64,000 nt of DNA from Aphrophora alni (taxonomy: Eukaryota; Arthropoda; Insecta; Hemiptera; Aphrophoridae). Where the stretch lies: assembly GCA_963513935.1 (NCBI GenBank), contig OY740765.1:76801718-76865717 (forward strand), given 5' to 3'. The notes below the pieces were generated by a model, which worked only from the letters and a program-made list of their open reading frames with translations, had not been told where the DNA came from and ran no database searches. Each line of letters starts with the position of its first letter. Position 1 is the first letter of the stretch. The translations under genes were made by a program, and so were the position numbers. Shown piece after piece: positions 24,032 to 34,226 of the stretch.

Positions 24032-25972
24032 TTAACCCTTTAACACTAACCATTCATCATTTTTACAACTAAAGAAAAGTTTTTTGGCCAGACTGTACAT
24101 TCTTCCTTTCTTTGAAATCTGAAATTTTAGCTACCTCTCCATAACCCCTAACGTAACTCAGACTATTATATAGTTTGTTATTCGACTCAGGAAATGCACC
24201 CAGTACACTGTAGAGTACAAATTCTAAAAGGAAAAAAATTGGCATGCGTGGACGACAATACCTCCTTCATCTAATACACATACGTTGGCTAAAAATCAGC
24301 ATAAAACAAAACAAAAATTCCATTTTATCATCCATTATTCATAGTGACTGTAATGGAGATAAAAGCTATAATTAGGTTGTTAGTTTTTACCTCTTTACTT
24401 AATGATAATCATTGTGTACTAGGAATAGTACACATTTGTTCGACCTAAAATTAAGTGGATGTTGATATAAGGTCACCTGTAATAAAGAGATATTTAATTT
24501 GGTCTTAAAATATATACGTATTAATAATAAAGCTACTTGTGACGCAAGAAAAATCACTGACAAATGCACATCAATAAGGGATATTTGGACAGAAACAATG
24601 GAAAGCAGTAAGAATTATTATGAAGTTGGTTCCTACGTCACAATTGACGAACAGTTACTTGTTTTTAGGGGCAGGTGCGGATTTAAAATATACATGCCAG
24701 AGAAGCTGGCAAAGTATAGACTTAAAATAGTAATGGTGTGTGACGTCGCTACGAAGTAGATGTTACCAGCTTCACCCTATCTTAGCAAAGGTACAAGTAC
24801 TGGTGGAATGGGTTTGGCAGAGTTTTTATGAAAAAACTTACGCAACCTATACATGGGATGAATAGGAACGTGACGATAGAAATACCAATTTTTCACGTCC
24901 ATACCATTGGCCACATCAATGTTCAATAAGCCTTTCAAACTGACCATTTTAGGGACATTAAGGAACAATAAAAAAGAAATCCCTCCATAAATGCTTGAGA
25001 TAAATAAAAGACCTATTGGAATTGCCTAATTTTGTTTTGATGGGCCCAAAACACTGGTCACATACAAAGGAAATGTCATAATACAAAGGAGATGTAAAAA
25101 TATCATCCAGAACAAATAAACTCAAGATCATCAATCACTACAATACAACTAAGGGAGGAGTGATGTATTTGATCGAATATGTTCAACTATGGGCTCTGCG
25201 AGGAGAACGAAGAGATGCCCAATGTGGATATTTTATGGGCTAATAAATATAACCTGTATCAACAGTTTTGTAATATACAACAATAACAGGATGCAGAAAA
25301 CACCCGTGAGCCGTAAAACATTTTTGACAGAGTTACACAAGCAACTGATTTACCTGATGTTGGAAGAAAGTCTGAAGCAACATAATCTTCAGAGGTCATT
25401 ACAAGGAATTATCTATGGTGTCCTTGGAAAAACCGAAGAACTAATAACTGGGCCAGAGACTGTCAACAAGAGGACTGTATGCTGCTTTTGTCTATCTCAG
25501 AAAAGCCGTATGACAACAAATTTTTGTGTGCAGTGCAGACGACCATTTTGTGGAGAGCACCGAGCCAGCCTGTGTACAGACTGTTTGTAAACATAGATAA
25601 TGCAAAACATTATTTCTGTAAAATTCAATCAATTATATAAATTTAATTTTTTTCCTCTCTTTTTTTATATAACTATTGACTACTTTTAAGAATTTTTCAA
25701 ACAATTTATTAATAACCAAATTTTGAAAATTGTATTGCATTTTTTTTTTTTTTTTTTTAATCAAAGCTTAAACAGTTTGATTTTTATAATACAAATTTAA
25801 TCGTAAAGTTGTTGATAATATATTGATCTTATTTCAAATTTGTTGAAATTATATTTTATATACTTTGGAAATAATCTAGTCATTTTTTATACATTGGCCT
25901 TAACACACAAATAATACTTAGTCGTAAATTTTAATAATGCTTAGTATTAGTGTGACTGGGTTTAAAGGTTAA
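24032..25972. mobile_element. piggyBac element 1 (decayed)
   Basis: The left end TTAACCCTTTAACACTAACC and the right end, read inwards, TTAACCTTTAAACCCAG form short imperfect inverted termini at two TTAA sites (24032 and 25969). They enclose a broken piggyBac transposase on the plus strand. The 1.94-kb length is shorter than usual for the family and the N-terminal third of the transposase is missing, so the element has an internal deletion. Confidence 0.7.
24499..25590 (+). pseudogene. piggyBac transposase, truncated and frameshifted
   Basis: The first part (24499-24759) reads INNKATCDARKITDKCTSIR, DIWTETMESS, SYVTIDEQLLVFRGRCGFKI, YMPEKLAKYRLKIVMVCD. VTIDEQLLxFRGRCxFxxYMPxKPAKYGIK is the piggyBac core, and D in TIDE is the first catalytic Asp. 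A stop follows at 24759; further on, LTQPIHGMNRNVTI (about 24838) is the next conserved block with frameshifts. The last part (25189-25590) gives TKRCPMWIFYGLINITCINS and a C-terminal cysteine-rich finger with CCFCLSQKSR..CVQC..PFCGEH..LCTDC. The N-terminus is absent and several frameshifts are present. Confidence 0.85.
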
Positions 25973-26290
25973 ATGGAGAAAAAATGGCGGTTTTCAAACG
26001 CATGCTCAACGAATGTTGTAATTTTTAGGTTATGTTGAATTTCTACAATTTTGTTTCCATAGTTACAGTTGACATAGTACTTTTAAGTATCCTTATTCAG
26101 TTTTTGAAATAGAGAAAGAGGAAAGAAATTGGTGTGTTGCTGTATTTGGGCATAATTTATTTCTATAGCACCACCATCGGGGTTGTGCTAAAAAAATTAA
26201 ACTGGGGGCATCAAGGTAGTCTTCTATAAATTCTACTACTTAATAACTGAATGACTTTTGTTAATTCATCATCTGAACTAATACTATGAT
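25973..26290. other. intron sequence between piggyBac element 1 and the GC-richer island
   Basis: Nothing coding or structured was recognised in this stretch. Confidence 0.4.
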
Positions 26291-26465
26291 TGACGTAGGG
26301 TCAGGTTGTGAGGAGATGTGTAGAGGTGTAGGGAACGTGAAGTAGAGGTAGCTGAGCAGGGAGGCGATTGGTAAATTATGGAAGAGTAAGGATTTGCGAT
26401 TCGGGAAGGATTCGAGTGAGTGCGAGGAATGTTGATAAAATAGTAACGGAAAATAGAAGTGTGCT

Positions 26466-26481
26466 GGCCCTAAAAAGGACC
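26466..26481 (-). other. sequence matching histone mRNA 3' stem-loop consensus
   Basis: Minus strand GGTCCTTTTTAGGGCC fits the metazoan replication-dependent histone stem-loop consensus GGYYYUUHUHARRRCC at all 16 positions, with a six-pair stem (one G-U) and a four-base loop. No histone coding sequence is found upstream on that strand, and the downstream bases lack the usual ACCCA and purine-rich element. Confidence 0.4.
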
Positions 26482-26835
26482 AGTTGGACTTAGGTTAGGT
26501 GAGGGGAGATAGGATATTATCTGGCCTCTATGATGGATGTTCACCCGTCATCGTCGGCGCCAAAGCACCTACAATTTCCTTTTCAGGAGGCGACTAGGGT
26601 GAAGCAAGATGCTGCCGTTGCCGGGATTTCTCCCTTTAATTTCTCGTACGGGAGGCAACGGGGCGATTCTTGAAGAGGTGTTGTTGAGTGGAGTGAGAGC
26701 AGGAGTCAGGTGTTGCATGAAATGATTCCAAAACGTGTATTGGTTTAATGAAGTTGGAATGTGGCAGGCGGCAGCAAAAGTGTGTAGTGGAGCTGGCGAG
26801 TTGTCTTCGTGGTGTGTGGTGTGAGTTGGTTGTGG

Positions 26836-26944
26836 GGTCTCTCGGTCTTGCGTAAGAAGACCGATTGGAGAGATGGTCCCGGTGAAGTGTTTGAGCGAGC
26901 GGTCTCTTGGCCTTGCGTAAGAAGGCCGTGGGAGAGATGGTCCC
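26836..26944. repeat. two tandem 45-bp hairpin units with covarying stems
   Basis: Unit 1 (26836-26880) and unit 2 (26901-26944) share GGTCTCT..TTGCGTAAGAAG..GGAGAGATGGTCCC. Each forms a hairpin: GGTCTT-GCGTAAG-AAGACC in unit 1 and GGCCTT-GCGTAAG-AAGGCC in unit 2. The T-A pair of one is a C-G pair in the other. Outer TCTC/GAGA arms extend both stems. Confidence 0.75.
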
Positions 26945-27430
26945 TGCTAATCTCGCGTCAGGAGAAGTGTTGTGTAGGTGTTGAGAAGTGATGTGTTCTT
27001 GATGGTTGTTGCTGGGTCTCCCGGAGGAGGTATGTTTGTAGTTGGTCTCCTGGTTGACAAGTCATCATTTTGTCCCTGAAACATGAGTACTTATACAATT
27101 TCTAGCTTGCCTAGGATTGGTTGGTTCCTAGACAATCAGCTGTCCATTGTTAAGTTTTCCCGAGAAGCGAACCAATCCCGACGTGAGGTTGGTTCAGAGT
27201 TGTGTCGCGGATTGCCATTGTTGTGGCCGCCGACTTTTAATTGCTCGACGTGAGCTGTCGGCCAATCAGAGACGAGTAGCGAGTGCAGGTCTTGTATTGT
27301 GAGATTGGCCGATGTAGAGCCGTTTAAGGCCGGGGAATTGATGTTTGTTGTGTTGGCTGAGTGTTGGCAGGTTTTGCCGTGTAGATTGTGGGAAACTAGT
27401 CGGGTGAACTAGTTCCCTTGGTGGTGACGT

Positions 27431-27776
27431 TAACATGATAATTTGATACTTGTGAATTAATTACAAATAAGAAGGCGTGAAATTAATTAATAGGTTATGT
27501 TGTTGATGCCATTAGATGATTTGGAAAAATCTTGTGAGCACTAAAAATACAATAAATACAATTTAAACACTTCATAGATATTTAAATATAAACACTACAT
27601 GAAATCACATGCAATATTAATCTAAAAAATATTTTGAAACTGTAATTATATTAGAAAGAACATAAAACAAATTAACACAACAAAAAGACATAAACCAAAT
27701 TTTAACATACAACTAATTATTTAATTGGCCGACTTTGAAACTTTAAATTAATGACAGTTTAGTGGTTGATTAGCAG
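27431..27776. other. intron sequence between the GC-richer island and piggyBac element 2
   Basis: AT-rich; nothing coding recognised. Confidence 0.4.
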
Positions 27777-30270
27777 TTAACCCTTTCAGGAGTAATCATT
27801 TTATATAACGTGCTGGTTCACATGCCCTCAATGAGTAAGAAGAAATATCAAGAAAAATTCTCAAGGAGTAAAAAATAAAATTTTGCAATACTTTGTGAAA
27901 CATATCCATTTGTTAGAATAACTTGTAAAACATATAAAACAAATACTATTGTTGTCTAAAAATACAAAAACACATAATAGGTCATTGTTCTTAGAATTTT
28001 TTAAGTGTATGAAACTCCTCAAAGCATGGGTGAATACATAATGCTACACCACAGTCCTGGCATTCATAAGAAGTAGCTTTTCTTTTTCGTTGTTTTAGCG
28101 ACAATTTAGTGCACACATAATACTGTCTTTGGTTTTTCCTTTTACGTTCTTCACTTGTTTGGCAGAGGCCTCACAAAGTGTTGCCAGAGGCCTCACAAAG
28201 TGTTGCCCGGTCAGCTGCAGTGGATGTTTGTCATCAGTTAAAGTGCGTGGAACAATAGGCAGATATTCTTTTGCAATAAAGTGCATCTCAAGTGCCTTAT
28301 AAGATTTGTATGGAAGTCCATGAATGACTAACATTTGCCATTTTTTTGTTTCTACATTAGGTGGGTGTTCAAAACTGTGATATCAAGAATATGAAAAAAC
28401 TGTTTTCTATACTACTTTGTAGTTTTACGAGTAGTATCATTGAAGGAAACAACCATATCAGATCTATCAATGGCACCTATATTTTTGTATATTCAATAAC
28501 AGACGATGGTTTCTTGACAGTGTTTCCCCTTTTGGTTACTTCAACCATGTCGTGTTTATGGACTGTCAATAACATCGTCATATTACGGCGGTCACACCAC
28601 CTAACTGCTATTTCGGTTTCATCATGACACTACTGTTTTTCCTTTCTGAATCTTTACTCCGCTCTAACTGTTCCACAGGCTCCAGTCTTTTTACTATGTA
28701 ACCAGATGAAAAGGTTTGGGCTTGAGTACAAATTATCCATGTATATTACATGGTTTTGCCCAAGATATAGTTGTAGTAGTGTCTATAATATTTCCTGATA
28801 TGCCTACACCATTCAATTTCTGTTTCTTTTCCGGTGGTACATACAATAAAATCTAGAATTATACCAGATTTACAATCACATAAATCAAACAGCTTTATTC
28901 CAAAGCTATTCTTCTTTGAGGGGATGTACTGTTTGAAGGAAAGTCTTCCCTTCCACAGCATTAGACTTTCATCGATTACTAAGTTCTGTGATGGCTTGAA
29001 ACGGGATGAAAATTTTCGCCTGAGGGTCTCGATAATAGCACGCAATTTGTACAGTTTATCACCACCATTTCCATTAATGTTGTCAACGAAATGTAGCATA
29101 CGCAACAGGATTAAAAATCTATCTTGACTAAACACTTTAGAAAATATTGGTGTTTCTAATAGAGGATCTGTTGACCAATACTGTTTAATGTTATTTTTTC
29201 TGGTGTGTGGCATGAGTAACAGCATGGCCAAGAAACAGTAAATTTCATCAGGATTAGTATCTCACCAACGTTTTATTTTAGAAAACTCTTTAACTTCACC
29301 ATTTACCAAATTTTTGGCATATTTGTTTGTTTCAGCCACAATGTGTGCTACAAAATCGCACTCAAAAAGTTCATGGAATATATCAATTTCTTTTGGTTCA
29401 TTACCACAAAATTCTAAGAAAAGGCCACTTCCACGTTCATCAAAGTCATATTTGGTAGGCTCAAAATTATCATTGTGCTCCCATTTACACAATGGACATT
29501 TATTTACATTATATACAGGTATTGGGAGATTAGGGGTAACATTTGGGTATATAACAGAATTTTCTGAGCTGTTGATATCAATATCATACATAAATACCTT
29601 ATTGTCTTCTTCCTGAAAAATGTCATCATCTGAACCAAAGACTTCATTGGAGAGGGTTACCATCAGACATTTCATCCACTACTCTTCGTATTTCCTCACT
29701 ACGTAGTAATTATTCTGGATCAGTTTTCATTGTGATAGGTGATAGAAATATTGAACTGTATATTATTTTTATTATAAATAATATTACACAATAAAAAAGA
29801 AAAAATAACTATTATATTATTTACAGGCTACATAATAACACTAAACTGACATCGGAATAACAAATACGACTTTTTTAGAACACAACACTTGGAAGTATGA
29901 CTTAGCACTGAGAGAAGCCAAGCTAAACTAATAAATTCCAGCAATTTTTTGCGCGATTATTGAGACGGGAACTAGACAGTGCTAAAATAATAAAAGCACA
30001 GCAATTTCTGCCACGATTGTTGAAGCGTGAACTAGACCAGACTACATTTCTAAAGGGAGAAGATTAGTAATAAAAGTAGTTCTAGGAATTGGTCTAGATT
30101 GCAGTACAAATCACTTACTTTATCGCGGGAGACCATACTTATGAATGTTTCCGCTAGGAAGCAGCACAGAACAGGCAGGATAGATTAGATGGAAATTGTG
30201 TTTCTAGCAGATAAACATGTCATATCATATGTTGTGACCATGACGTGATCACTCAAAACGGTACTTTTAA
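27777..30270. mobile_element. piggyBac element 2 (PGBD4-like)
   Basis: TTAACCCTTTCAGGAGTAATCA at 27777 and, read inwards, TTAAAAGTACCGTTTTGAGTGATCA from 30270 are plausible diverged termini at TTAA sites around a minus-strand piggyBac transposase. Near the right end two about 40-bp direct repeats (AGCAATTT..GATTxTTGA.xCGxGAACTAGAC at about 29940 and 30001) look like subterminal repeats. Boundaries are moderately secure. Confidence 0.55.
27991..29675 (-). pseudogene. piggyBac transposase, PGBD4-like, recently broken
   Basis: From 29675 the minus frame gives an acidic N-terminus (SDDDIFQEEDN), then FLEFCGNEPKEIDIFHELFE, a TGA after KIKRW, and in the same frame DTNPDEIYCFLAMLLLM, SKVFSQDRFLILLRMLHFVD, LVIDESLMLWKGRLSFKQYI, PSKKNSFGIKLFDLCDCKSG. 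VIDESLxxWKGRLSFKQYIP carries the first catalytic Asp of the DDE_Tnp_1_7 family. After 28746 frameshifts separate the remaining blocks (VIYMDNLYSSP, CDRRNMTML) up to a Cys-rich end CQDCGVALCIHPCFEEFH before a TAA at 27991. The sense stretch 29675-28746 contains a single stop, so decay is younger than in element 1. A 24-bp direct duplication (28163-28208) adds to the damage. Confidence 0.85.
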
Positions 30271-30324
30271 CGTACTCTTCAATAAGTTAACACTCTTACC
30301 AAAACCCCAATTTACTAACGCCAA

Positions 30325-31281
30325 CCGAAACCCTGGGCTTCTGAGACCCCTATGTTTTTACTAGCTATTTAGTTACTGATTCTTTATTGAAGTGCTTTGT
30401 TTTTTATTTAAAACTACAGAACAAAGGTTTTTTGAATTAAAAGACTAATTCTGCATTAAAATAATTTATTTTGAAAAATACAAATATTTACAAATACAAA
30501 AAATAGGAAAAAACTTATTACAAATACAAATTTTAAAATATTTATTTACATAACCTTTATCAAACATGTGTGGGTGAGAGCACCAAGCATGTACCACGGA
30601 GGTAACTTTAAAAACTTGTTTATCAAACATGTTTAGACGTTCCTGGTAATGTTCTTATAATATTTCTTGTTGGGGTTCTGACATTTCTGGGAGGTGGTTT
30701 GCTGCTCCACACATTTGGAGCAGTTTTTTTTCGTTTTTCTTTGTTCTTTCAACATAAAATATTTCATTATCCTCAATGTTTTCAAGTATAACATTATTTT
30801 CAGGTTGTTCTAGCTGTAACAAATTATTATCTTCCTCTTCTGAGCTCGATTCTTGCTGTTCATTTCTCTCCTCATGGTCCGATAACAGAAAATCAGGATC
30901 GGCGACCGAATCATCCACAACACTACTGTCATTGTCAGAACTGTCTAAGTTTTCATTCTGAAGTAGTTCGCGAATTCTGTGACCAAACATTGGGTCTCTG
31001 GGATCCATTTTACATACACACAATCGCTAGCCTAAACGCTCGGTATGTCAGACTACGCCACAAATAACGCACACCGAAACCCTGGGCCTCTCAGACCAGC
31101 TCACTTTTCATAAACGATCGGTCAAGGACAAGTACTGGGCTCCAACTAAACAAAAGAGGTTTTTTTTGTATTGGGAAAGGTAGTAGGGGAAGGTATCAGA
31201 GCGATGAATTCCGCCCGACTAACAGGGTTGCCAATATTTAACAACAAAAATTATTGTGGGCCTGTGAGACCGGGGTTTCGG
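30325..31281. mobile_element. piggyBac-like element 3, internally deleted
   Basis: The left end CCGAAACCCTGGGCTTCTGAGACC follows CCAA (a possible decayed TTAA). The right end, read inwards from 31281, is CCGAAACCCCGGTCTCACAGGCC next to TTAA at 31282-31285. A third copy of the end in left orientation lies at 31074-31098, so a 208-bp pair (31074-31281) is nested or duplicated. It contains one minus-strand open frame similar to acidic piggyBac N-termini and nothing of the catalytic domain. Confidence 0.6.
30655..31023 (-). CDS. 122-residue acidic protein, piggyBac N-terminal-like
   Basis: Uninterrupted frame with ATG at 31023 (a second Met, MDPRDPMFGHRIRELLQNEN, five codons on). It is dominated by Asp, Glu and Ser: SDNDSSVVDDSVADPDFLLS, SSSEEEDNNLLQLE. 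It ends near RTKKNEKK...PQQEIL. Such an acidic leader followed by a basic patch is what precedes the catalytic core in many piggyBac transposases. Here the frame closes without the core, about 300 bp before the element's left end. It is either the 5' remnant of an internally deleted transposase or a short product in its own right. The frame is free of stops, unlike every other transposon gene here, but its shortness makes chance preservation possible. Confidence 0.5.
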   Translation of the reverse strand: MCVCKMDPRDPMFGHRIRELLQNENLDSSDNDSSVVDDSVADPDFLLSDHEERNEQQESSSEEEDNNLLQLEQPENNVILENIEDNEIFYVERTKKNEKKLLQMCGAANHLPEMSEPQQEIL

Positions 31282-31434
31282 TTAAAGTGTTAATGAATGT
31301 ACTAGAAATTGAAGTTGGTGATTTAATGAAAGATTAAGTTTAATGATAAATTAAATAATTTAATGACTGTTCTAGAAATTGGCTGTAAGAATATTAGCAG
31401 AAAATTGGTAGACTTTCAATCTCTACTATGTCTT

Positions 31435-31870
31435 ATATTTAAAGACCTTGCCTTCGACACCATTAAACATATGGTCATTTGGAGTGCCATATGAGAAATT
31501 GTTGCCTTAAAATATTCTATAATATCATAAAAACCCTAAATGAGAATTCCAACTATTACATCTTACATAAAAGTGGCATAAGCGACGCTATCTTTGTGGA
31601 GAATGTTTTAGAAGTGCTCTCTCACATGCTGCAGGATACATAGAAAGCAAAAAAAGGTATGGTTAAAAATATAACATAGCAGCTACATATGACACCAAAT
31701 GCTCAAACATGTAAATTGATGAGACAGGCTCATTGAAGTTTTGGAGGAATTTAATTACCTGAGTAGCATTCATTATAAACAAAAATAGTGGCATCAGAGT
31801 TCAAGAAGCCAAAAATGCATTTTTGAATATTTACAAAAATCTAGTACTCTGGATTTTATTCTCATAACAC
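31435..31870 (+). pseudogene. RTE-like LINE reverse transcriptase fragment
   Basis: Frames give FKDLAFDTIKHMVIWSAI (compare D-x-x-KAFDxVxHxxIWxAL of LINE reverse transcriptases), then NENSNYYILHKSGISDAIFV. After several shifts come FNYLSSI..KNSGIRVQEAKNAFLN, resembling the FTYLGSIID..GG...I..RI.KA..AF block at the end of RTE and related LINE polymerases. The middle, including the YxDD motif, is deleted and stops are frequent. Confidence 0.6.
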
Positions 31871-31962
31871 TAAGGTACACTTGTTTAATACTAATATTAA
31901 ATCAGTAATTGGCTGCGACGTAACATATGAAAATGACGGACCCATAAATAATATGATAGGTA

Positions 31963-33900
31963 CAGTAGAACCCCCTCTAATCCGCTCTCGGGTGGTCCGT
32001 TACTCCTGTTAATCTGACCGTGCTCGAGCTCGCGATATTCTGCCGACTTGCAGACTTGTCGATGTCTCACGGCCCGTCTGGCGGGCGCCATTCTTTCCAG
32101 TTTGTTATGGCTATCGCTTTCCCGCTTCAGTGCTGTGTCATCCCGTTTCAAGTGCTGTGTCATCTCTCGTGTTGTTTCTATTGATTTGCTATACAGTAGT
32201 ACAGTACTTGCTAGACTCATTGTATGTGCAGTAGTTTATTTTTCAACATGTCAGGAGGAAAACGTAAACACTTAACTCTTTCGCTAAATAAAAAATTAGC
32301 AGTGCTACAAAGGCTGGACAAAGGAGAATCGCTGCAAAAAATTGCAAAGGAACTGAATGTAGGCGTTACAACAATTAAGGATTGGAGAAAAAATCGGAAA
32401 GACATTGAACCATATACAATTACAATTGATGGTGAAAACGCTCTTAAGAATCGTAAAACACTAAAAAAGCCTAAAATTGAACTGCTTGATAATTCATTGT
32501 GGATGTGGTTCTGTCAAAAAAGAAGGAATGGTACCTCGATATCTGGGCCAATTTTAAAAGAAAAGGCAATAGTTTTGCACAAAAAACTGGAAGCCGGAAG
32601 TGAGTTCACAGCTAGTGAGGGCTGGATTGATCGCTGGAAAACCCGGCATGGCGTCCGGTTTGTTTCAATTTCTGGTGAAAAACTATCTACTGGTGCCGAG
32701 GCTGCTAAGGAGTTTTCTGTGAAATTCCAAGAAATTGTCGAAGAAAATGAACTGCTACCTTGTCAAGTTTATAACATCGACGAGACAGGGCTAAACTTCA
32801 AAATGTTGCCGACCAAAACGCTCGCAGCTTCAAATGAATCTGTGGCAGGAACGAAACTTATCAAAGATAGGATAACAGTCACTCCTTGTAGCAATGCAGA
32901 TGGTACGCACAAGCTTTCCCCTGTTCGTTATTGGCAAATCCAAGAAGCCTAGGGCATTCAAAAACATAAACCCATCTTCCTTGCCGGTTTATTACCGCAA
33001 CCAAAAATCTGCTTGGATGGACTGCAACCTTTTCAAATCTTGGTTTTTCGACGAGTTTGTCCCATCGGTCGAAAAAGATTTTAAATAAAAAAAGCTGCCT
33101 GTTCGTGCTCTACTGCTGTTGGATAACGCACCGTCACATGCATCTGAGGAAGATTTAGTTAAAGGGGACATAAAAGCTTTCTTTCTGCCTCCAAATGTAA
33201 CTTCACTCATACAACCAATGGATCAGGGAGTGATTGAATGGTTAAAAAGGCGATATCGCAGAAAGTACATCAGCTCAATCTTAGAAATATCTGAGGAAGG
33301 TACCTGTAGTAACATATTTGAGGCTGAAATCCCTGAACATCAAAGATGCTATCTACACAATCACTGCGTCATGGGATGAACTGAAACCTGACACACTGCG
33401 GAAATCATGGCGTAAGTTTTGGCCAGAAGTTATGACTGAAAATGACCAGACCGAAGACGAGCAAAACAACGACACACAGGAAATCGTTAAAGACCAACAA
33501 ACTCTAGAGCCGAACGTTCCTGCCAATGAAGTTGAAAATTGGATTTCCGAATGTGACAATGACTTTGAAACCTATGAAGAGCTCAATGACGACCAGATTG
33601 TTGCCGCTGTTATGGAAAGCGATGGCGAGGAAACTGTGAACGAGGACTCGGGCGGTGAAGAAGTCTAACCCGCTACACGGATTTCACACACCTATGCCAA
33701 GAACGCTTTCCACATCGCCCTTCAATACATCGAGCAGAACCCAACCTCAACTCCAATGGACATTTTGTGGATCAAGAAATGGAGGGACACTGCAGCTAAG
33801 TCTAGAATTTCATCTGCTAAACAAAAATCTATAAATTTGATTTGTTAAAATATTAAAATTAAAAAATTGATTACTTATGTATAAAATGAAATATTGACCT
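31963..33900 (+). mobile_element. Tigger/pogo DNA transposon lacking its right terminus
   Basis: It starts CAGTAGAACC directly after a TA at 31961-31962. The first 230 bp match, inverted, the right part of the short element at 5714-6092. The transposase follows. The sequence ...ATAAAATGAAATATTGACC near 33880-33898 resembles the complement of 5790-5820 in that short element. After this the match stops, so roughly the last 90-100 bp with the right terminal repeat are missing, replaced by the minisatellite at 33.93 kb. Confidence 0.8.
32248..33668 (+). pseudogene. Tigger-type (pogo/CENP-B-like) transposase, frameshifted
   Basis: The N-terminus MSGGKRKHLTLSLNKKLAVL is followed by a psq-type helix-turn-helix (LQKIAKELNVGVTTIKDWRK, residues about 30-55) and a CENP-B-type DNA-binding domain (GPILKEKAIVLHKKL, GWIDRWKTRHGVR). 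The DDE_1 catalytic domain shows YNIDETGL (first Asp), LLLLDNAPSHA (second Asp) and QPMDQGVIEWLKRRYRRKY (third Asp, about 30 residues on). The C-terminus is acidic and ends GEEV at 33668. Frame changes occur near 32,920 and 33,315, with one in-frame TAA at 33086-33088. The preserved motifs and only three lesions indicate a fairly recent loss. Confidence 0.92.
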
Positions 33901-33928
33901 ACCTCATTTTACAAATGAATAAAGATAG

Positions 33929-34155
33929 ATGTGCCTCTATGTGTTAATAAAGATTAAAGAGCAAAGTGGACTGAGTCATTTTTGCCTCCGAGTGATTGAA
34001 TGTATTTAAATATTAAAGAAAAAGGTGGTCTTGTTTTTATGTGTGCCTCCATGGATTAAATATCAATAAATAGTTAGGACTATAGTGACATTGTTATATC
34101 TCTATCTGTGTGTGATTGAATGTCATTAAATATTGAAGAGCAAGTAATTTTATAC
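33929..34155. repeat. minisatellite, about four units of 55-62 bp
   Basis: Diverged units share (T)GTGCCTCxAxGTGxTTxAAT...TAAATATTxAAGAxxAA. It sits exactly where the Tigger right end is missing. Confidence 0.6.
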
Positions 34156-34226
34156 CTAAAAGTCAACTAGCTTTGCTCCCTTTAGGAAGTCGGGGTTTTT
34201 CACGAGTCATGTCCCACTTGTTTTGT

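Larger units (their letters stand above)
26291..27430 (-). other. GC-richer island with promoter-like motifs, origin unknown
   Basis: About 1.1 kb of visibly higher GC than all surroundings, bounded on both sides by TGACGT (26291-26296 and 27425-27430), which might be a target duplication. Read on the minus strand it has CCAAT-type boxes (near 27120, 27175, 27262), a TATAAG near 27095, then about 600 bp without a long open frame, ending near a histone-type stem-loop at 26481-26466. An imperfect 10-bp hairpin (GGGAAACTAGT/ACTAGTTCCC) lies at 27390-27417. It may be a solo LTR, another retroelement terminus or a decayed non-coding gene; I do not recognise it. Confidence 0.45.

Noticed and set aside
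26809..26991. 60-residue open frame in the GC-richer island
   Set aside because: It runs through the two hairpin repeats; repetitive Trp/Arg content follows from the repeat sequence and not from a protein family.
26460..27080. Histone gene upstream of the stem-loop
   Set aside because: None of the three minus-strand frames shows any histone segment; only the 16-base stem-loop matches.
27390..27417. Helitron-type terminal hairpin (GGGAAACTAGT/ACTAGTTCCC)
   Set aside because: No CTRR follows at the expected distance, there is no TC start on the other side, and no Rep/helicase coding is nearby.
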